From positions 1 through 64,000 of the forward strand of contig JAVBRU010000033.1 of assembly GCA_031547595.1 (NCBI GenBank): a stretch of 64,000 bases of DNA. Reading direction: 5' to 3'. The notes under the pieces are model-generated. The model was not told where the DNA came from. It did no database searches and worked only from the letters and a program-made list of their open reading frames with translations. Origin of the DNA: JAVBRU01 sp031547595 (GTDB lineage: Bacteria; Bacillota; Clostridia; Christensenellales; Aristaeellaceae). How positions within the stretch are numbered: the stretch's first letter is position 1; every line of letters begins with the position of its first letter. Of the stretch, positions 36,864 to 45,577 are shown in pieces. The position numbers were made by a program, and so were the translations under genes.

Positions 36864-37574
36864 ATGCAAGGCAGTGATAAACTAGCGTTATCCGGCGGGA
36901 GGATGACGCAAGGCGTGTACAGGAAAGGTGAGCTGGTCTTTCGGCCCTGCTGCGGCAATTTTGCCTTTGTGCATGAGGTGTTGATATGGCTTGAAGGCAA
37001 AAACAATGCGCACACCCCCCGGTATGTGGGCATCAGTGAGGCTGGCGAGGAAATAACAACATACCTTGCCGGAGAAACCCCTGATAATCTTGGCGATTAC
37101 TTGCTTGCCGTGCTATACGAGGCCGGGAAAATCATTCGAAGCCTTCACGATGCTCTGTCTGATTTTCCGGCATGTAAAGAGGGCACAACTGTCTGCCACA
37201 ACGATTTATCGCCTTGTAACTTCAGGTGGCTGGAGGGGCTGCCCTATGCCGTTTTTGATTGGGATGCCGCCCAAATAGGGGAACCGCTGGATGATCTGGC
37301 GTATGCGCTGTGGATGTGGTGCGATATAGGCAATGATGCACAGACTGTTTTGACGGTCTCCCAGAAAATACAAGCTTTATGGAAGGGCTACTGGGGAAAG
37401 GCCCAGCCAATACCGCCAAATATGCTGCCCAAAGTATTGAGCCAAATGAGCCGGGTGGGCGCTTCGGTTTTTCCCTCACAGGAACAGACGGCCAGCACAA
37501 GGCGCTGGGCGGAAAGCTGCGGCACTTGGCTGCGCGAAAACACAGAGCCTTTATTGCAATTATTGTGTGCCTGA
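36864..37574 (+). CDS. Phosphotransferase-family protein (APH-like)
   Basis: A 236-residue protein with catalytic loop VCHNDLSPCNFRW and metal-binding AVFDWDAAQIG, the two hallmarks of APH-type kinases. ATG at 36864 is preceded by AGAGG and by its own promoter; the frame is open further upstream but overlaps the previous gene. It is shorter than the phosphotransferase-like protein at 35305 and not closely similar to it. Substrate unknown. Confidence 0.78.
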   Translation: MQGSDKLALSGGRMTQGVYRKGELVFRPCCGNFAFVHEVLIWLEGKNNAHTPRYVGISEAGEEITTYLAGETPDNLGDYLLAVLYEAGKIIRSLHDALSDFPACKEGTTVCHNDLSPCNFRWLEGLPYAVFDWDAAQIGEPLDDLAYALWMWCDIGNDAQTVLTVSQKIQALWKGYWGKAQPIPPNMLPKVLSQMSRVGASVFPSQEQTASTRRWAESCGTWLRENTEPLLQLLCA

Positions 37575-37595
37575 TAAGCACAGGAGGAGCCTTAT

Positions 37596-38741
37596 ATGGA
37601 ATATAGAGCGCTTGGCAACACCCAAAAGAACGTCAGCGTGATCGGCCTGGGCTGCGAGCACCTGGACGGCAAGCCCTACAGCCAGGTGGAAGAAACCATC
37701 AACGCCGCCATAGAGCATGGCATCAACATTTTTGACGTATTCATGCCCGGCAAGGAGGTGCGGGAGAACATCGCAAAAGCGCTGGGCAGCAAACGCAATC
37801 AGGTGCTGGTTCAGGGGCACATCGGCTCTACCGACGTCAACCAGCAGTTTGACATCAGCCGTGATCTGCCCACCGTGAAGCGGTATTTTGAGGACATGCT
37901 GCGCATCTTTGGCGGCTATATCGACCTTGGCATGATGTTCTTTATCGACTCCGAGAAGGACTATACGGACGTTTTTGAAACAGGATTTGCCGATTATGTG
38001 CTTGGCCTCAAGCAAAAGGGCGATATTGGGCACATCGGCTTCAGCTCCCACAACCCCATTACGGCAATGCGCGCCATTGAGACTGGCCTGCCCGAAATGC
38101 TGATGTTCAGCATCAATCCGGCCTTTGATATGCTGCCCACCGAAAAGTATGCGCTGGAGCAGCTGGAAAGCGGTTTCGATACGGCTTCCATGCGCGGTAT
38201 TGACCCCAAGCGCGCGGAGCTTTACAAGCTGTGCACGCAAAAGCAGATCGGCATCACTGTGATGAAGACCCTCGGTGGCGGCAAGCTGATCTCCCCCAAG
38301 CACACGCCTTTTGCGCAGCCCCTGACGGTGCCCCAGTGCATCCACTACGCACTATCCCGCCCGGCGGTCGCAAGCGTGCTGCTGGGCGCACAATCCCGCG
38401 CCGAGATTGCGGCCAGCACGCAATATTTTGAATTGGACGATGCCGCGCGCGATTATATGGGCGTGCTAGGCAGCATGCGCAATGATTTTAAGGGCAACTG
38501 TGTGTATTGCAACCATTGCCAGCCCTGCCCGGCGGGGATTGACATCGCGGCGGTCAATAAATACCTGGACATCGCTCGCCTGACCCCGGACAACGTGCCG
38601 CCGTCCATCCGCTCGCACTACAGGGGCCTTTCGCACCATGGCGGCGAGTGCATCAGCTGCGGCAGCTGCGAGCAGCGTTGCCCCTTCGAAGTGAGTATCA
38701 TCGATCACATGGCTGAGGCGCAGGCTGTGTTTGGGGAATAA
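37596..38741 (+). CDS. Aldo/keto reductase with C-terminal 4Fe-4S domain
   Basis: A 381-residue protein. Residues 1-280 form an aldo/keto reductase barrel (MEYRALGNTQKNVSVIGLG at the start, INIFDVFMPG, then GITVMKTLGGGKL). The C-terminal 100 residues hold CVYCNHCQPCPAGI and CISCGSCEQRCPFEV, two cluster-binding Cys groups. Such fusions are common in anaerobic Clostridia and probably exchange electrons with ferredoxin. It ends at a strong terminator. Confidence 0.9.
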   Translation: MEYRALGNTQKNVSVIGLGCEHLDGKPYSQVEETINAAIEHGINIFDVFMPGKEVRENIAKALGSKRNQVLVQGHIGSTDVNQQFDISRDLPTVKRYFEDMLRIFGGYIDLGMMFFIDSEKDYTDVFETGFADYVLGLKQKGDIGHIGFSSHNPITAMRAIETGLPEMLMFSINPAFDMLPTEKYALEQLESGFDTASMRGIDPKRAELYKLCTQKQIGITVMKTLGGGKLISPKHTPFAQPLTVPQCIHYALSRPAVASVLLGAQSRAEIAASTQYFELDDAARDYMGVLGSMRNDFKGNCVYCNHCQPCPAGIDIAAVNKYLDIARLTPDNVPPSIRSHYRGLSHHGGECISCGSCEQRCPFEVSIIDHMAEAQAVFGE

Positions 38742-38748
38742 TGATCGC

Positions 38749-38786
38749 AATCAAAAACGATGGCTTGGCGGCCATCGTTTTTGATT
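38749..38786. terminator. Bidirectional terminator
   Basis: AATCAAAAACGATGGC pairs with GCCATCGTTTTTGATT over 16 bp around TTGGCG. It separates two convergent genes. Confidence 0.88.
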
Positions 38787-38787
38787 A

Positions 38788-39549
38788 TCAGTTCTCAGCC
38801 TGTGAAAACAAGGTTTTGCACCCCTGCTTTATTTCTTTGCACAACGAGGCGAAATACCACCGGTACAGCACCATGCACACACCGATGGCAATGCTGGCGA
38901 GATTACCGACCAAAAACGCTGTGCCCATGGAAAGGTTGTTGATCAATATCAGTATATGAAACGCTATCATGATGTACTCATATAGCCGCATCCGCCCAAA
39001 GGGCAGCTTGCGGGGCATTGTTTCCGTAACCGTCATTTTGGAAAGCGTACGGAAAACCTTGAAATACAAATAAGAATATCTCCAGATCAGCAAATAAGCG
39101 GCGGTCACGAGTGCAAACCCGACAAGAACCATCTGGGTGGGTGTTGAAAACACGCTGGACAACGTGTTAAGCTCTTGCTTAATGTCGAACTGCGTCAATT
39201 GAACCTTCATGTCCAGCCACGATACGTTACTTTGTTGGGCGGAGCTTACCGTAAAGGCACCAGCAATCACAATCAGCACAACCAAAATGCCGCACAGCAC
39301 CTGCGCGATCTTTGCCAGGGTGCTGTATGTGCGCAGGGCTTTTATATCACCATCGTGAATTCTCCACAAATAGATGCATTCCACCAGCGCGATGGCGAAG
39401 TAAGCCAGTAGCGCAAAAACACCAGCTTGCATCATCAATAATGATAGCAGTACCAACGCATAGTTGGCTGTGCGGAAAATACACATTTTTTTCATCTTGG
39501 AGCCGACCATCCAAGACTTTGCCGCATGCTGTTGACTTTCAACAGACAT
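38788..39549 (-). CDS. Multi-pass membrane protein, paralogue 1
   Basis: A 253-residue protein with about six hydrophobic segments. Its opening MSVESQQHAAKSWMVG and the segment MPRKLPFGRMRLYEYIM match the protein at 40458-41249 closely, and the middle protein at 39568 more distantly. No known family or catalytic motif was recognised. The three genes form a minus-strand group that probably arose by duplication. Confidence 0.65.
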   Translation of the reverse strand: MSVESQQHAAKSWMVGSKMKKMCIFRTANYALVLLSLLMMQAGVFALLAYFAIALVECIYLWRIHDGDIKALRTYSTLAKIAQVLCGILVVLIVIAGAFTVSSAQQSNVSWLDMKVQLTQFDIKQELNTLSSVFSTPTQMVLVGFALVTAAYLLIWRYSYLYFKVFRTLSKMTVTETMPRKLPFGRMRLYEYIMIAFHILILINNLSMGTAFLVGNLASIAIGVCMVLYRWYFASLCKEIKQGCKTLFSQAEN

Positions 39550-39567
39550 AATAACCCCTCCCCTGCG

Positions 39568-40317
39568 TTATTGCGCCAACAGCTGGCGCATATAGGTCAG
39601 ATCGTTTTTATCATCCTGCGCCAAGCGGCCCATGCAGACGAACAGCACCATTTGCGCCGCAATGCCAGCAAGGCCAAAGGCGGCAGCGGTGGTGAGCGGC
39701 AGCGAATAGATGCTGAGTGTCATGCAGTTGATGATCGTCAGCAGCGCAGCCAGCACGCAGAAAATATAGCAGCTGATGCGAAGCGCCGCAAAGGGCAGCG
39801 ATTTGGGGATGTTAAGCTGCGCGACCTTGGCCGGGGCCTCCAGCGCGATAGCGGCAGTGGCCAGCACGAGCACTTCGAGCGCCAGGGAAGTAAGTAGCGC
39901 CACATTATACACCCACGCGTAGGTGCCAGCAGCCTTCAGCGACATATGCACGCCCTGCGTGGCCGCGGCCACCCACAGCGGCGCAAACTCGCCCTTCACC
40001 CAGTTGAGGGCCGTCATCACACCGCCCAGCAGCAAAAACCCGGCGTATACCAGCAGCAGGGAGCTGGCGGTGGAGGCGGATTCTTTGCCCTGCTTGAGGT
40101 ACAGATTCCACAGAGCGGCAGAAATAAGGATCTCAAGCGCCAGCACCAGGCCGCGCACGGCAAGCTCCGCCGTGGTATAGGCTGCAAAATCCAGCGCAAT
40201 GGATACCGCGGACAGCAGCATGCGCAGCGTCAGCACAATCAAAATGGTGCGCAGGTAAGGGGTTGTCACCCACTCCTTGGCAATGGCCTGCACTTTTGCT
40301 TCGGGCTTCTTATCCAT
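39568..40317 (-). CDS. Multi-pass membrane protein, diverged paralogue 2
   Basis: A 249-residue protein with about six membrane helices. Its IPKSLPFAALRISCYIF segment aligns with the PRKLPFGRMRLYEY segment of its two neighbours, suggesting distant common origin. I chose ATG at 40317 (MDKKPEAKVQAIAK), which has a GAGGAG site; the frame is open further upstream. Unknown function. Confidence 0.62.
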   Translation of the reverse strand: MDKKPEAKVQAIAKEWVTTPYLRTILIVLTLRMLLSAVSIALDFAAYTTAELAVRGLVLALEILISAALWNLYLKQGKESASTASSLLLVYAGFLLLGGVMTALNWVKGEFAPLWVAAATQGVHMSLKAAGTYAWVYNVALLTSLALEVLVLATAAIALEAPAKVAQLNIPKSLPFAALRISCYIFCVLAALLTIINCMTLSIYSLPLTTAAAFGLAGIAAQMVLFVCMGRLAQDDKNDLTYMRQLLAQ

Positions 40318-40457
40318 ACATACTCTCCTCACAATCAGGTCGTGCTTCGGAAAATTTTGTTGATAATTTATTTTAGCATAACAAGGGAAGAAATTCAATC
40401 ACTGTGGTAAATATTTAATAAACAGGTTATAATATTAGTGCTCTGCCAAGATGAGTG

Positions 40458-41249
40458 TTATTTACTCTCTTGCACGGCCAGCGTTTTGCACCCATTCTTT
40501 ACGTCCTTGAGCAGCGAGGCAAAGAACCAGTGGAACAGTATCATGCATACCGAAGAAATAAAAAAGGGCAGCCTGTGCAACAAGGCTGAAGTAACCTTGT
40601 CCATCGTTTGGTTAAACCGGGGGATTAGGACAAACACGCTCCAAATATTGATGATCAGCATAGGCGCGGAGTACGAAAATAAAAAGCACTCATACACCCG
40701 CATCCGGCCAAAGGGCATTTTTCTGGGCAATGTTTCTGTGCCTGCCATATTGGATAGCGTGCGGAACACCTTATACTGCAGGTACGCATACCGCCATTTT
40801 AACAGGCAGACAACAGCGTAAAGGCCAAACGTGAGCAGAAAACTGCTGGGCAAATAGCCGCTGTTGGCAAGCTCTTCAAATAAAAATTTGCTTTGCACGT
40901 CCAGCGAGGGCAGGAGATCACCAAATGGTGCGTCAGGATAGTTGTAGTAGTAAGCAGCAGTCACAATGATCATCAGCGCCACTATAACCCCTATCAGTAC
41001 CTGTACCACCTTGAGCAGCGTACTGTATGTGCGCAGCGCCTTGATATCGCCTTTGTTGATTTTCCACATGAAGAAGCTGCCAATCAGCGTAATGGCAAAA
41101 GAGACGAGCGACAACAAAAAGCCCGTGTTGAACATCAAATCGCTAAGCAGCACAGCGCTGTAGCTAGCCGTCCAGAAGATGTACATCTTCTTCATTTGGG
41201 GGCCAGTGAGCCACGCTTGGACGGCCTGTTGCTGGTTTTCAACGGACAT
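40458..41249 (-). CDS. Multi-pass membrane protein, paralogue 3
   Basis: A 263-residue membrane protein, closely related to that at 38788-39549: both begin MSVE-QQ, share QMKKMYIF/KMKKMCIF, a GDIKALRTYSTL loop and the PRKMPFGRMRVYE segment. About six helices. First gene of the group in transcription order. Function unknown. Confidence 0.65.
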   Translation of the reverse strand: MSVENQQQAVQAWLTGPQMKKMYIFWTASYSAVLLSDLMFNTGFLLSLVSFAITLIGSFFMWKINKGDIKALRTYSTLLKVVQVLIGVIVALMIIVTAAYYYNYPDAPFGDLLPSLDVQSKFLFEELANSGYLPSSFLLTFGLYAVVCLLKWRYAYLQYKVFRTLSNMAGTETLPRKMPFGRMRVYECFLFSYSAPMLIINIWSVFVLIPRFNQTMDKVTSALLHRLPFFISSVCMILFHWFFASLLKDVKNGCKTLAVQESK

Positions 41250-41266
41250 GGAAACCCCTCCTCAAG

Positions 41267-41431
41267 TTAGGGTGTGTTTCAAAAGGGGAGAAAGTGCAGG
41301 AATCAAGAATTTTTCGTCAAATCAAGGAGTAGGAGTGCAGCGTACTGGAGGTACGCTAAGCGGATAACGACGCAGATTTGGCGGAAAAGGCGTAGATTAC
41401 TGTACTTTCGGAGTTTTGAAACACGCTCTAA
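41267..41431. mobile_element. MITE-like element with 18-bp terminal inverted repeats
   Basis: A 165-bp non-coding element. The left end TTAGGGTGTGTTTCAAAA and the complement of the right end, TTAGAGCGTGTTTCAAAA, match at 16 of 18 positions. Inside is a perfect hairpin AGCGTAC/GTACGCT. There is no reading frame for a transposase, so it would depend on one elsewhere. The outermost TTA/TAA may include a TA target duplication. Confidence 0.65.
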
Positions 41432-41545
41432 TATAATCCCCCTCTGATACAGCGTGGCACGAAAGGATTTATGATATTATTATCATACCACAACATACAG
41501 AAAAAAGCCAATAACAGGCAAATAGTTTACAAGTCCGGTCGGTTG

Positions 41546-41572
41546 TTAGCACTCTGTCAGGATGAGTGCTAA
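41546..41572 (+). promoter_or_regulatory. CIRCE operator for HrcA
   Basis: TTAGCACTC-N9-GAGTGCTAA, a perfect match to the CIRCE inverted repeat bound by the heat-shock repressor HrcA. It lies just upstream of the htpG promoter and so predicts heat-shock control of htpG. Confidence 0.95.
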
Positions 41573-41579
41573 TTTGTTG

Positions 41580-41608
41580 TTGCAATCTGGAAACAACAGT
41601 GCTATAAT
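41580..41608 (+). promoter_or_regulatory. Promoter of htpG
   Basis: TTGCAA (41580-41585) and a perfect TATAAT (41603-41608) with 17 bp between them; the CIRCE element ends 7 bp upstream of the -35 box. Confidence 0.75.
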
Positions 41609-41663
41609 AACAATCACCGGGCAAATGCTGCCCGTTATCATCCATACAGGAGGCATATGCACC

Positions 41664-43547
41664 ATGCAAACAGGCAATATTTCGATTCACGCACAAAATA
41701 TCATGCCGGTCATCAAGCGCTGGCTGTATTCCGACAAGGATATTTTCATCCGCGAGCTGGTGTCCAACGGCTGCGACGCTATTACGAAGCTGCGCATGGC
41801 CACCGGCGCTGATGAGGAGGATTTCCGCGTCACCGTCACGGTGGACAAGGCGGCGGGCGAAATCCACTTTTCGGACAATGGCATCGGCATGACGGCCGAA
41901 GAAGTGGAGAAGTACATCAACCAAGTGGCCTTCTCCAGCGCCGAGGAGTTCCTCAAAAACTACACCGGGGACGACAAGGGCGGCATCATCGGCCACTTCG
42001 GCCTGGGCTTTTATTCCGCCTTCATGGCCGCCGATAAGGTGACCATCAACACCCTATCCTATTTGCCGGACGCCAAGCCCGTGTTCTGGCAGAGCGAGGA
42101 CGGCATGGCCTTCACCATGGACGAGGGCGAGCGCGAGGAGCGCGGCACCACCGTGACGCTGCACATCACAGAGGAAGAAAAAGAGTTCCTCGACCTGTAC
42201 CGCGTGCGCGGCGTGCTGGAGCGCTATTGCGCATACATGGCAGTGCCCATCTTTATCGAAGAAATCAAGGCTGCACATGAGGAAAATTGCGACTGCGAGG
42301 ATTGCAAAAAGGAAGAGGGCAAAGAAGAGGAAAACGAAGAGGAAGACATCGCCCCCGAAGCGCCCCAGCAAGTGAACGATACCCATCCCCTGTGGCTGAA
42401 AAACCCCAAAGATTGCACGCCTGAAGAATACAAGGAGACCTACCAGAAGCTGTTCCATTCCTTTGACGAGCCGCTGTTCTGGGTGCACCTGAATGTGGAC
42501 TATCCCTTCAACCTCAAGGGCATCCTCTACTTCCCCCGCATCCGCAAGGACTTTGGCGGCCAGGAGGGCGAGATCAAGCTGTTCAACCGCCAGGTGTTCG
42601 TAGCGGATAACATCAAAGAAGTGATCCCCGAGTTCCTGATGCTGCTCAAGGGTGTGATCGACTGCCCCGACCTGCCGCTGAACGTCTCCCGCTCCTTCCT
42701 GCAAAACGACGGATACGTCAAAAAGCTGTCCGCGCACATCACCAAGAAGGTGGCGGACAAGCTGAACGGATTGTTCAATACCGAGCGCGAGCAGTACCAG
42801 ACTTATTGGGACGATATCCATCCCTTCGTCAAGTACGGCTGCATCCGGGACAATAAGTTCTATGACGCGGTGAAGGGCAGCCTGCTGTTCAAAACCACCG
42901 CCGGGGAATACCTGACCCTGGACGAATACAAGGCACGCAACGGCGGCAAGGCCGAAAAGAAAGTGATCTACACCACCGAAGCCAGCCGCCAGGCAGCATC
43001 GGTCGCGCTGTATGTCAGCCGCGGCATCGATGTGGCGGTGATGGATACCATGATCGACATGAACTTCATGAGCTTTATGGAATACGGCGGCGGCAATAGC
43101 GAGCTGCAGTTTGTGCGCGTGGACGCCGATATCAGCGGCCTGACCGAGGAATCGGACGAGGGCAAGGACATCGATCAGGCGAAAATGGAGACTCTGATGC
43201 GCGGTGCCCTGAACAATCAGGAGCTGACGGTGAAACTGGAAGCGCTGGCCGACCCGGAGCTGCCCGTGATGCTGCTGGAGGACGAGCAGATGCGCCGCTA
43301 TAAAGAGATGAGCAGCATGTATGGCGAGAGCTTCGCTTTCCCGGAGAAATATACCTTGGTGCTCAACCGCACAAGCAAGACCGTGCAGCAGCTGGCTGCT
43401 ATGGAAGAGGGCGATATCAGCGAGCTTCTGTGCCAGCAGCTGTTTGACATCGCGCGCCTGTCCTCCCGCCCCTTGGAAGCGCAGGATTTGAAGGACTTCC
43501 TCGCCCGCAGCAACAAGCTGGTAGCGATGCTGGCGGAGCAAGGCTAA
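41664..43547 (+). CDS. htpG: Molecular chaperone HtpG (Hsp90)
   Basis: A 627-residue Hsp90. The N-terminal GHKL ATPase has ELVSNGCDAITKL, IHFSDNGIGMT and GHFGLGFYSAFM. An acidic, Cys-containing linker (around residues 210-245, with CDCEDCKKEEGKEEENEEED) joins the middle domain, which has the conserved FPRIRKDF and SFLQND segments. ATG at 41664 gives the normal start MQTGNISIHAQN; AGGAGG is 12 bp upstream. The acidic linker is longer than in most bacterial HtpG and recalls the charged linker of eukaryotic Hsp90. Controlled by a CIRCE element. Confidence 0.95.
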   Translation: MQTGNISIHAQNIMPVIKRWLYSDKDIFIRELVSNGCDAITKLRMATGADEEDFRVTVTVDKAAGEIHFSDNGIGMTAEEVEKYINQVAFSSAEEFLKNYTGDDKGGIIGHFGLGFYSAFMAADKVTINTLSYLPDAKPVFWQSEDGMAFTMDEGEREERGTTVTLHITEEEKEFLDLYRVRGVLERYCAYMAVPIFIEEIKAAHEENCDCEDCKKEEGKEEENEEEDIAPEAPQQVNDTHPLWLKNPKDCTPEEYKETYQKLFHSFDEPLFWVHLNVDYPFNLKGILYFPRIRKDFGGQEGEIKLFNRQVFVADNIKEVIPEFLMLLKGVIDCPDLPLNVSRSFLQNDGYVKKLSAHITKKVADKLNGLFNTEREQYQTYWDDIHPFVKYGCIRDNKFYDAVKGSLLFKTTAGEYLTLDEYKARNGGKAEKKVIYTTEASRQAASVALYVSRGIDVAVMDTMIDMNFMSFMEYGGGNSELQFVRVDADISGLTEESDEGKDIDQAKMETLMRGALNNQELTVKLEALADPELPVMLLEDEQMRRYKEMSSMYGESFAFPEKYTLVLNRTSKTVQQLAAMEEGDISELLCQQLFDIARLSSRPLEAQDLKDFLARSNKLVAMLAEQG

Positions 43548-43557
43548 ACTTTTGCAC

Positions 43558-43586
43558 AAGCGTCTGCACATGTTGCAGGCGCTTTT
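43558..43586 (+). terminator. Terminator behind htpG
   Basis: AAGCGTCTGCA pairs with TGCAGGCGCTT (one T-G pair) around CATGT, followed by a short T-run. Confidence 0.75.
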
Positions 43587-43608
43587 CAAAAAAGTTTTTC
43601 AAAACCCC

Positions 43609-43639
43609 TTGACTCTCCGGCTGCCGGAGGATGTAGGAT
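43609..43639 (+). promoter_or_regulatory. MerR-type promoter with 19-bp spacer
   Basis: TTGACT (43609-43614) and TAGGAT (43634-43639) are separated by 19 bp, and the spacer contains the dyad CTCCGG/CCGGAG. An elongated spacer with an internal dyad is the hallmark of promoters activated by MerR-family proteins, suggesting autoregulation of the gene that follows. Confidence 0.8.
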
Positions 43640-43668
43640 GAAATCACGGACGAAAGGAGGGTGACACA

Positions 43669-44478
43669 ATGTATCGCATCGGCATGTTTTCCAAGCTTGG
43701 CAAGGTGACGGTGAAAACCCTGCACCATTACGACGAGGTGGGGCTTCTGACCCCCGCGCAGGTGGACGGAGAAACCGGCTACCGCTACTACACGTCTGAT
43801 CAGCTGTTTCGGCTCAATCAGATCGTGGCGCTGCGGCAGATGGGCTTCTCCATCCCCGAGATTTCCGCCCTGGTGGATGGCCATCACCCCGGCGGCATTT
43901 TGGAGCAGCGCAAAGCAGAGCTTGAATGCGAGAAACAGAATGTTGCCCTTCGGCTGGCCCGGCTCAATCACTACATGCAAGAGCAGAAAGAGGGAAAAGG
44001 TATGAATTATCAGGCGGTCATCAAGGAAATCCCAGCCTGCACGGTGTTTTCGGTGCGGCGCGTTGTGCCAAACTACGCGGCGCTGGGGGAGATCATGCCC
44101 ACAGTGGGCGCGCAGGTGGCGGCGACCAACCCCGGCATCCGGTGTGTTGAGCCCGACTATTGCTTCAACATCTATCACGACAAAGAGTTCAAAGAAGAAA
44201 ATGCTGATGTGGAAATCTGCCAGGCAGTCACCACCCGCGGCAAAGACAGCGACGGTGTGGTGTTTAAGGACTTGCCGGCGGTGACGGTGGTATCCGTGCT
44301 GCACAAGGGCGCGTATTCGAAGCTTGGGCAGGCGTATGCCTACGCCGTCAAGTGGGTAGAAGAGAACGGCTACCACATCATCGACAACCTGCGCGAAAGC
44401 TATATCGACGGCGTCTGGAACAAGGACAGCGAGGACGAATGGCTGACCGAAATCCAGGTGCCGGTGGAAAAGAAATAG
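43669..44478 (+). CDS. MerR-family regulator with GyrI-like effector domain
   Basis: A 269-residue regulator. The N-terminal MerR helix-turn-helix reads YRIGMFSKLGKVTVKTLHHYDEVGLL in part, followed by a coiled coil (residues 80-110). The C-terminal 155 residues are a GyrI/BmrR-like drug-binding fold (ending WLTEIQVPV). This is the BmrR layout, implying sensing of hydrophobic or cationic compounds. No efflux pump is adjacent; the autoregulatory promoter is the only visible target. Confidence 0.9.
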   Translation: MYRIGMFSKLGKVTVKTLHHYDEVGLLTPAQVDGETGYRYYTSDQLFRLNQIVALRQMGFSIPEISALVDGHHPGGILEQRKAELECEKQNVALRLARLNHYMQEQKEGKGMNYQAVIKEIPACTVFSVRRVVPNYAALGEIMPTVGAQVAATNPGIRCVEPDYCFNIYHDKEFKEENADVEICQAVTTRGKDSDGVVFKDLPAVTVVSVLHKGAYSKLGQAYAYAVKWVEENGYHIIDNLRESYIDGVWNKDSEDEWLTEIQVPVEKK

Positions 44479-44490
44479 GGTACAATACCT

Positions 44491-44525
44491 GGGGCTCCTG
44501 CATGAATTTGCAGGGGCTCTTTTTG
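44491..44525 (+). terminator. Terminator behind the MerR gene
   Basis: CTCCTGCA pairs with TGCAGGGG (one T-G pair), followed by CTCTTTTT. Confidence 0.65.
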
Positions 44526-44604
44526 CGGTATAGTTGACTTTTTAGGGGTTTATGTGGTATCCTGATGTGTAATAATGTACCAATACTTTTGTGGAGGATT
44601 TTTT

Positions 44605-45576
44605 ATGAGCGGCGTAGCAAACCGGATCCGAATCGTCCTTATTTGCCTGGTGCTGATTTTGCTGGCGTTCACCTTTGCGTCCGGCGGCGCTGTGGCGCAG
44701 GAGGAGTTTTCTCCCCTGCCCATGGACACCATCCTGGGCGGCCCCGCGCCCAAGGATGCCAACTATCTGTCCTCTACCCAGTACGAAGACGCCAGCATCA
44801 GCGTCACTTTTTATTCCGGCAAAACAGAAGATACTGTATATAACTACTGCCACGTCAAAATCGTCGATCCATCCCAGCTGCGCACCGCGCCCGCCGGTAT
44901 GGTCGATTCTCAAAAGGCCACCTTCCGCAGCGAGAGCACTGCGCGCGGACGCTATGTGGCCAAGGCTGTCAACGCCGTTGTGGCCATCAATGGGGACTAC
45001 CACACCAAGACGGACAAGTGCCGCGTGGTGATGCGCCAGAGCACGCAATACCGCAACACCGCCAGCGGCGATATCGACCTGCTGCTGATCGATAAAAATG
45101 CCAACTTCAGCGTGCTGGAGAACTGCACCAAGGCGCAGTATGCCGCGTATTACGAAGAACATTCCGCCGATATGTATCAAGTGTTTTGCTTTGGCCCCGT
45201 GCTGGTGCAAGACGGCGCTTCGGTGATTGCCGAAGATTATAAGAATGGCTCCGTAGGCGCGCAAAATCTGGCGCAGCGCAGTGCCATCATGCAAATTGGA
45301 GAGCTGGAATACATCCTGATCACCACCGAAGGCCCGCAAAGCCCCGGCTCGGCCGGGCTGAAACTGCCCCGCTTTGCCAGCCTGTGCGAGGAGGTTGCCC
45401 TGCGCCACAGCGAGACCGGCGCCATGCTGGCCTACAACCTGGACGGCGGCAACAGCAGCACGCTGATTTTCAAGGCGCCCAACGAAAAGGGCACGCTGCT
45501 GTACAACAAGGTCAACTGCCCCGAAATCGAGCGGTTCCTCAGCGACATCATCTATTTTGCGACATTGGTATACTGA
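44605..45576 (+). CDS. Phosphodiester glycosidase (NAGPA) domain protein, exported
   Basis: A 323-residue protein with an N-terminal signal or anchor helix (about residues 7-30). The body has NAGPA-type blocks: NAVVAINGDYH, FGPVLVQDG, QRSAIMQIG and the end motif YNLDGGNSSTLIF. Bacterial NAGPA proteins act on cell-wall glycopolymers outside the cell. ATG at 44605 follows GTGGAGG. It is followed within two bases by an Lgt-like gene. Confidence 0.85.
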   Translation: MSGVANRIRIVLICLVLILLAFTFASGGAVAQEEFSPLPMDTILGGPAPKDANYLSSTQYEDASISVTFYSGKTEDTVYNYCHVKIVDPSQLRTAPAGMVDSQKATFRSESTARGRYVAKAVNAVVAINGDYHTKTDKCRVVMRQSTQYRNTASGDIDLLLIDKNANFSVLENCTKAQYAAYYEEHSADMYQVFCFGPVLVQDGASVIAEDYKNGSVGAQNLAQRSAIMQIGELEYILITTEGPQSPGSAGLKLPRFASLCEEVALRHSETGAMLAYNLDGGNSSTLIFKAPNEKGTLLYNKVNCPEIERFLSDIIYFATLVY

Positions 45577-45577
45577 T

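Noticed and set aside
35305..37574. Antibiotic-resistance phosphotransferases
   Set aside because: The APH-like fold is shared by many metabolic kinases and nothing here indicates an antibiotic substrate.
42054..43589. Long minus-strand frame opposite htpG
   Set aside because: Shadow of HtpG; composition rich in His and Gln with no family similarity.
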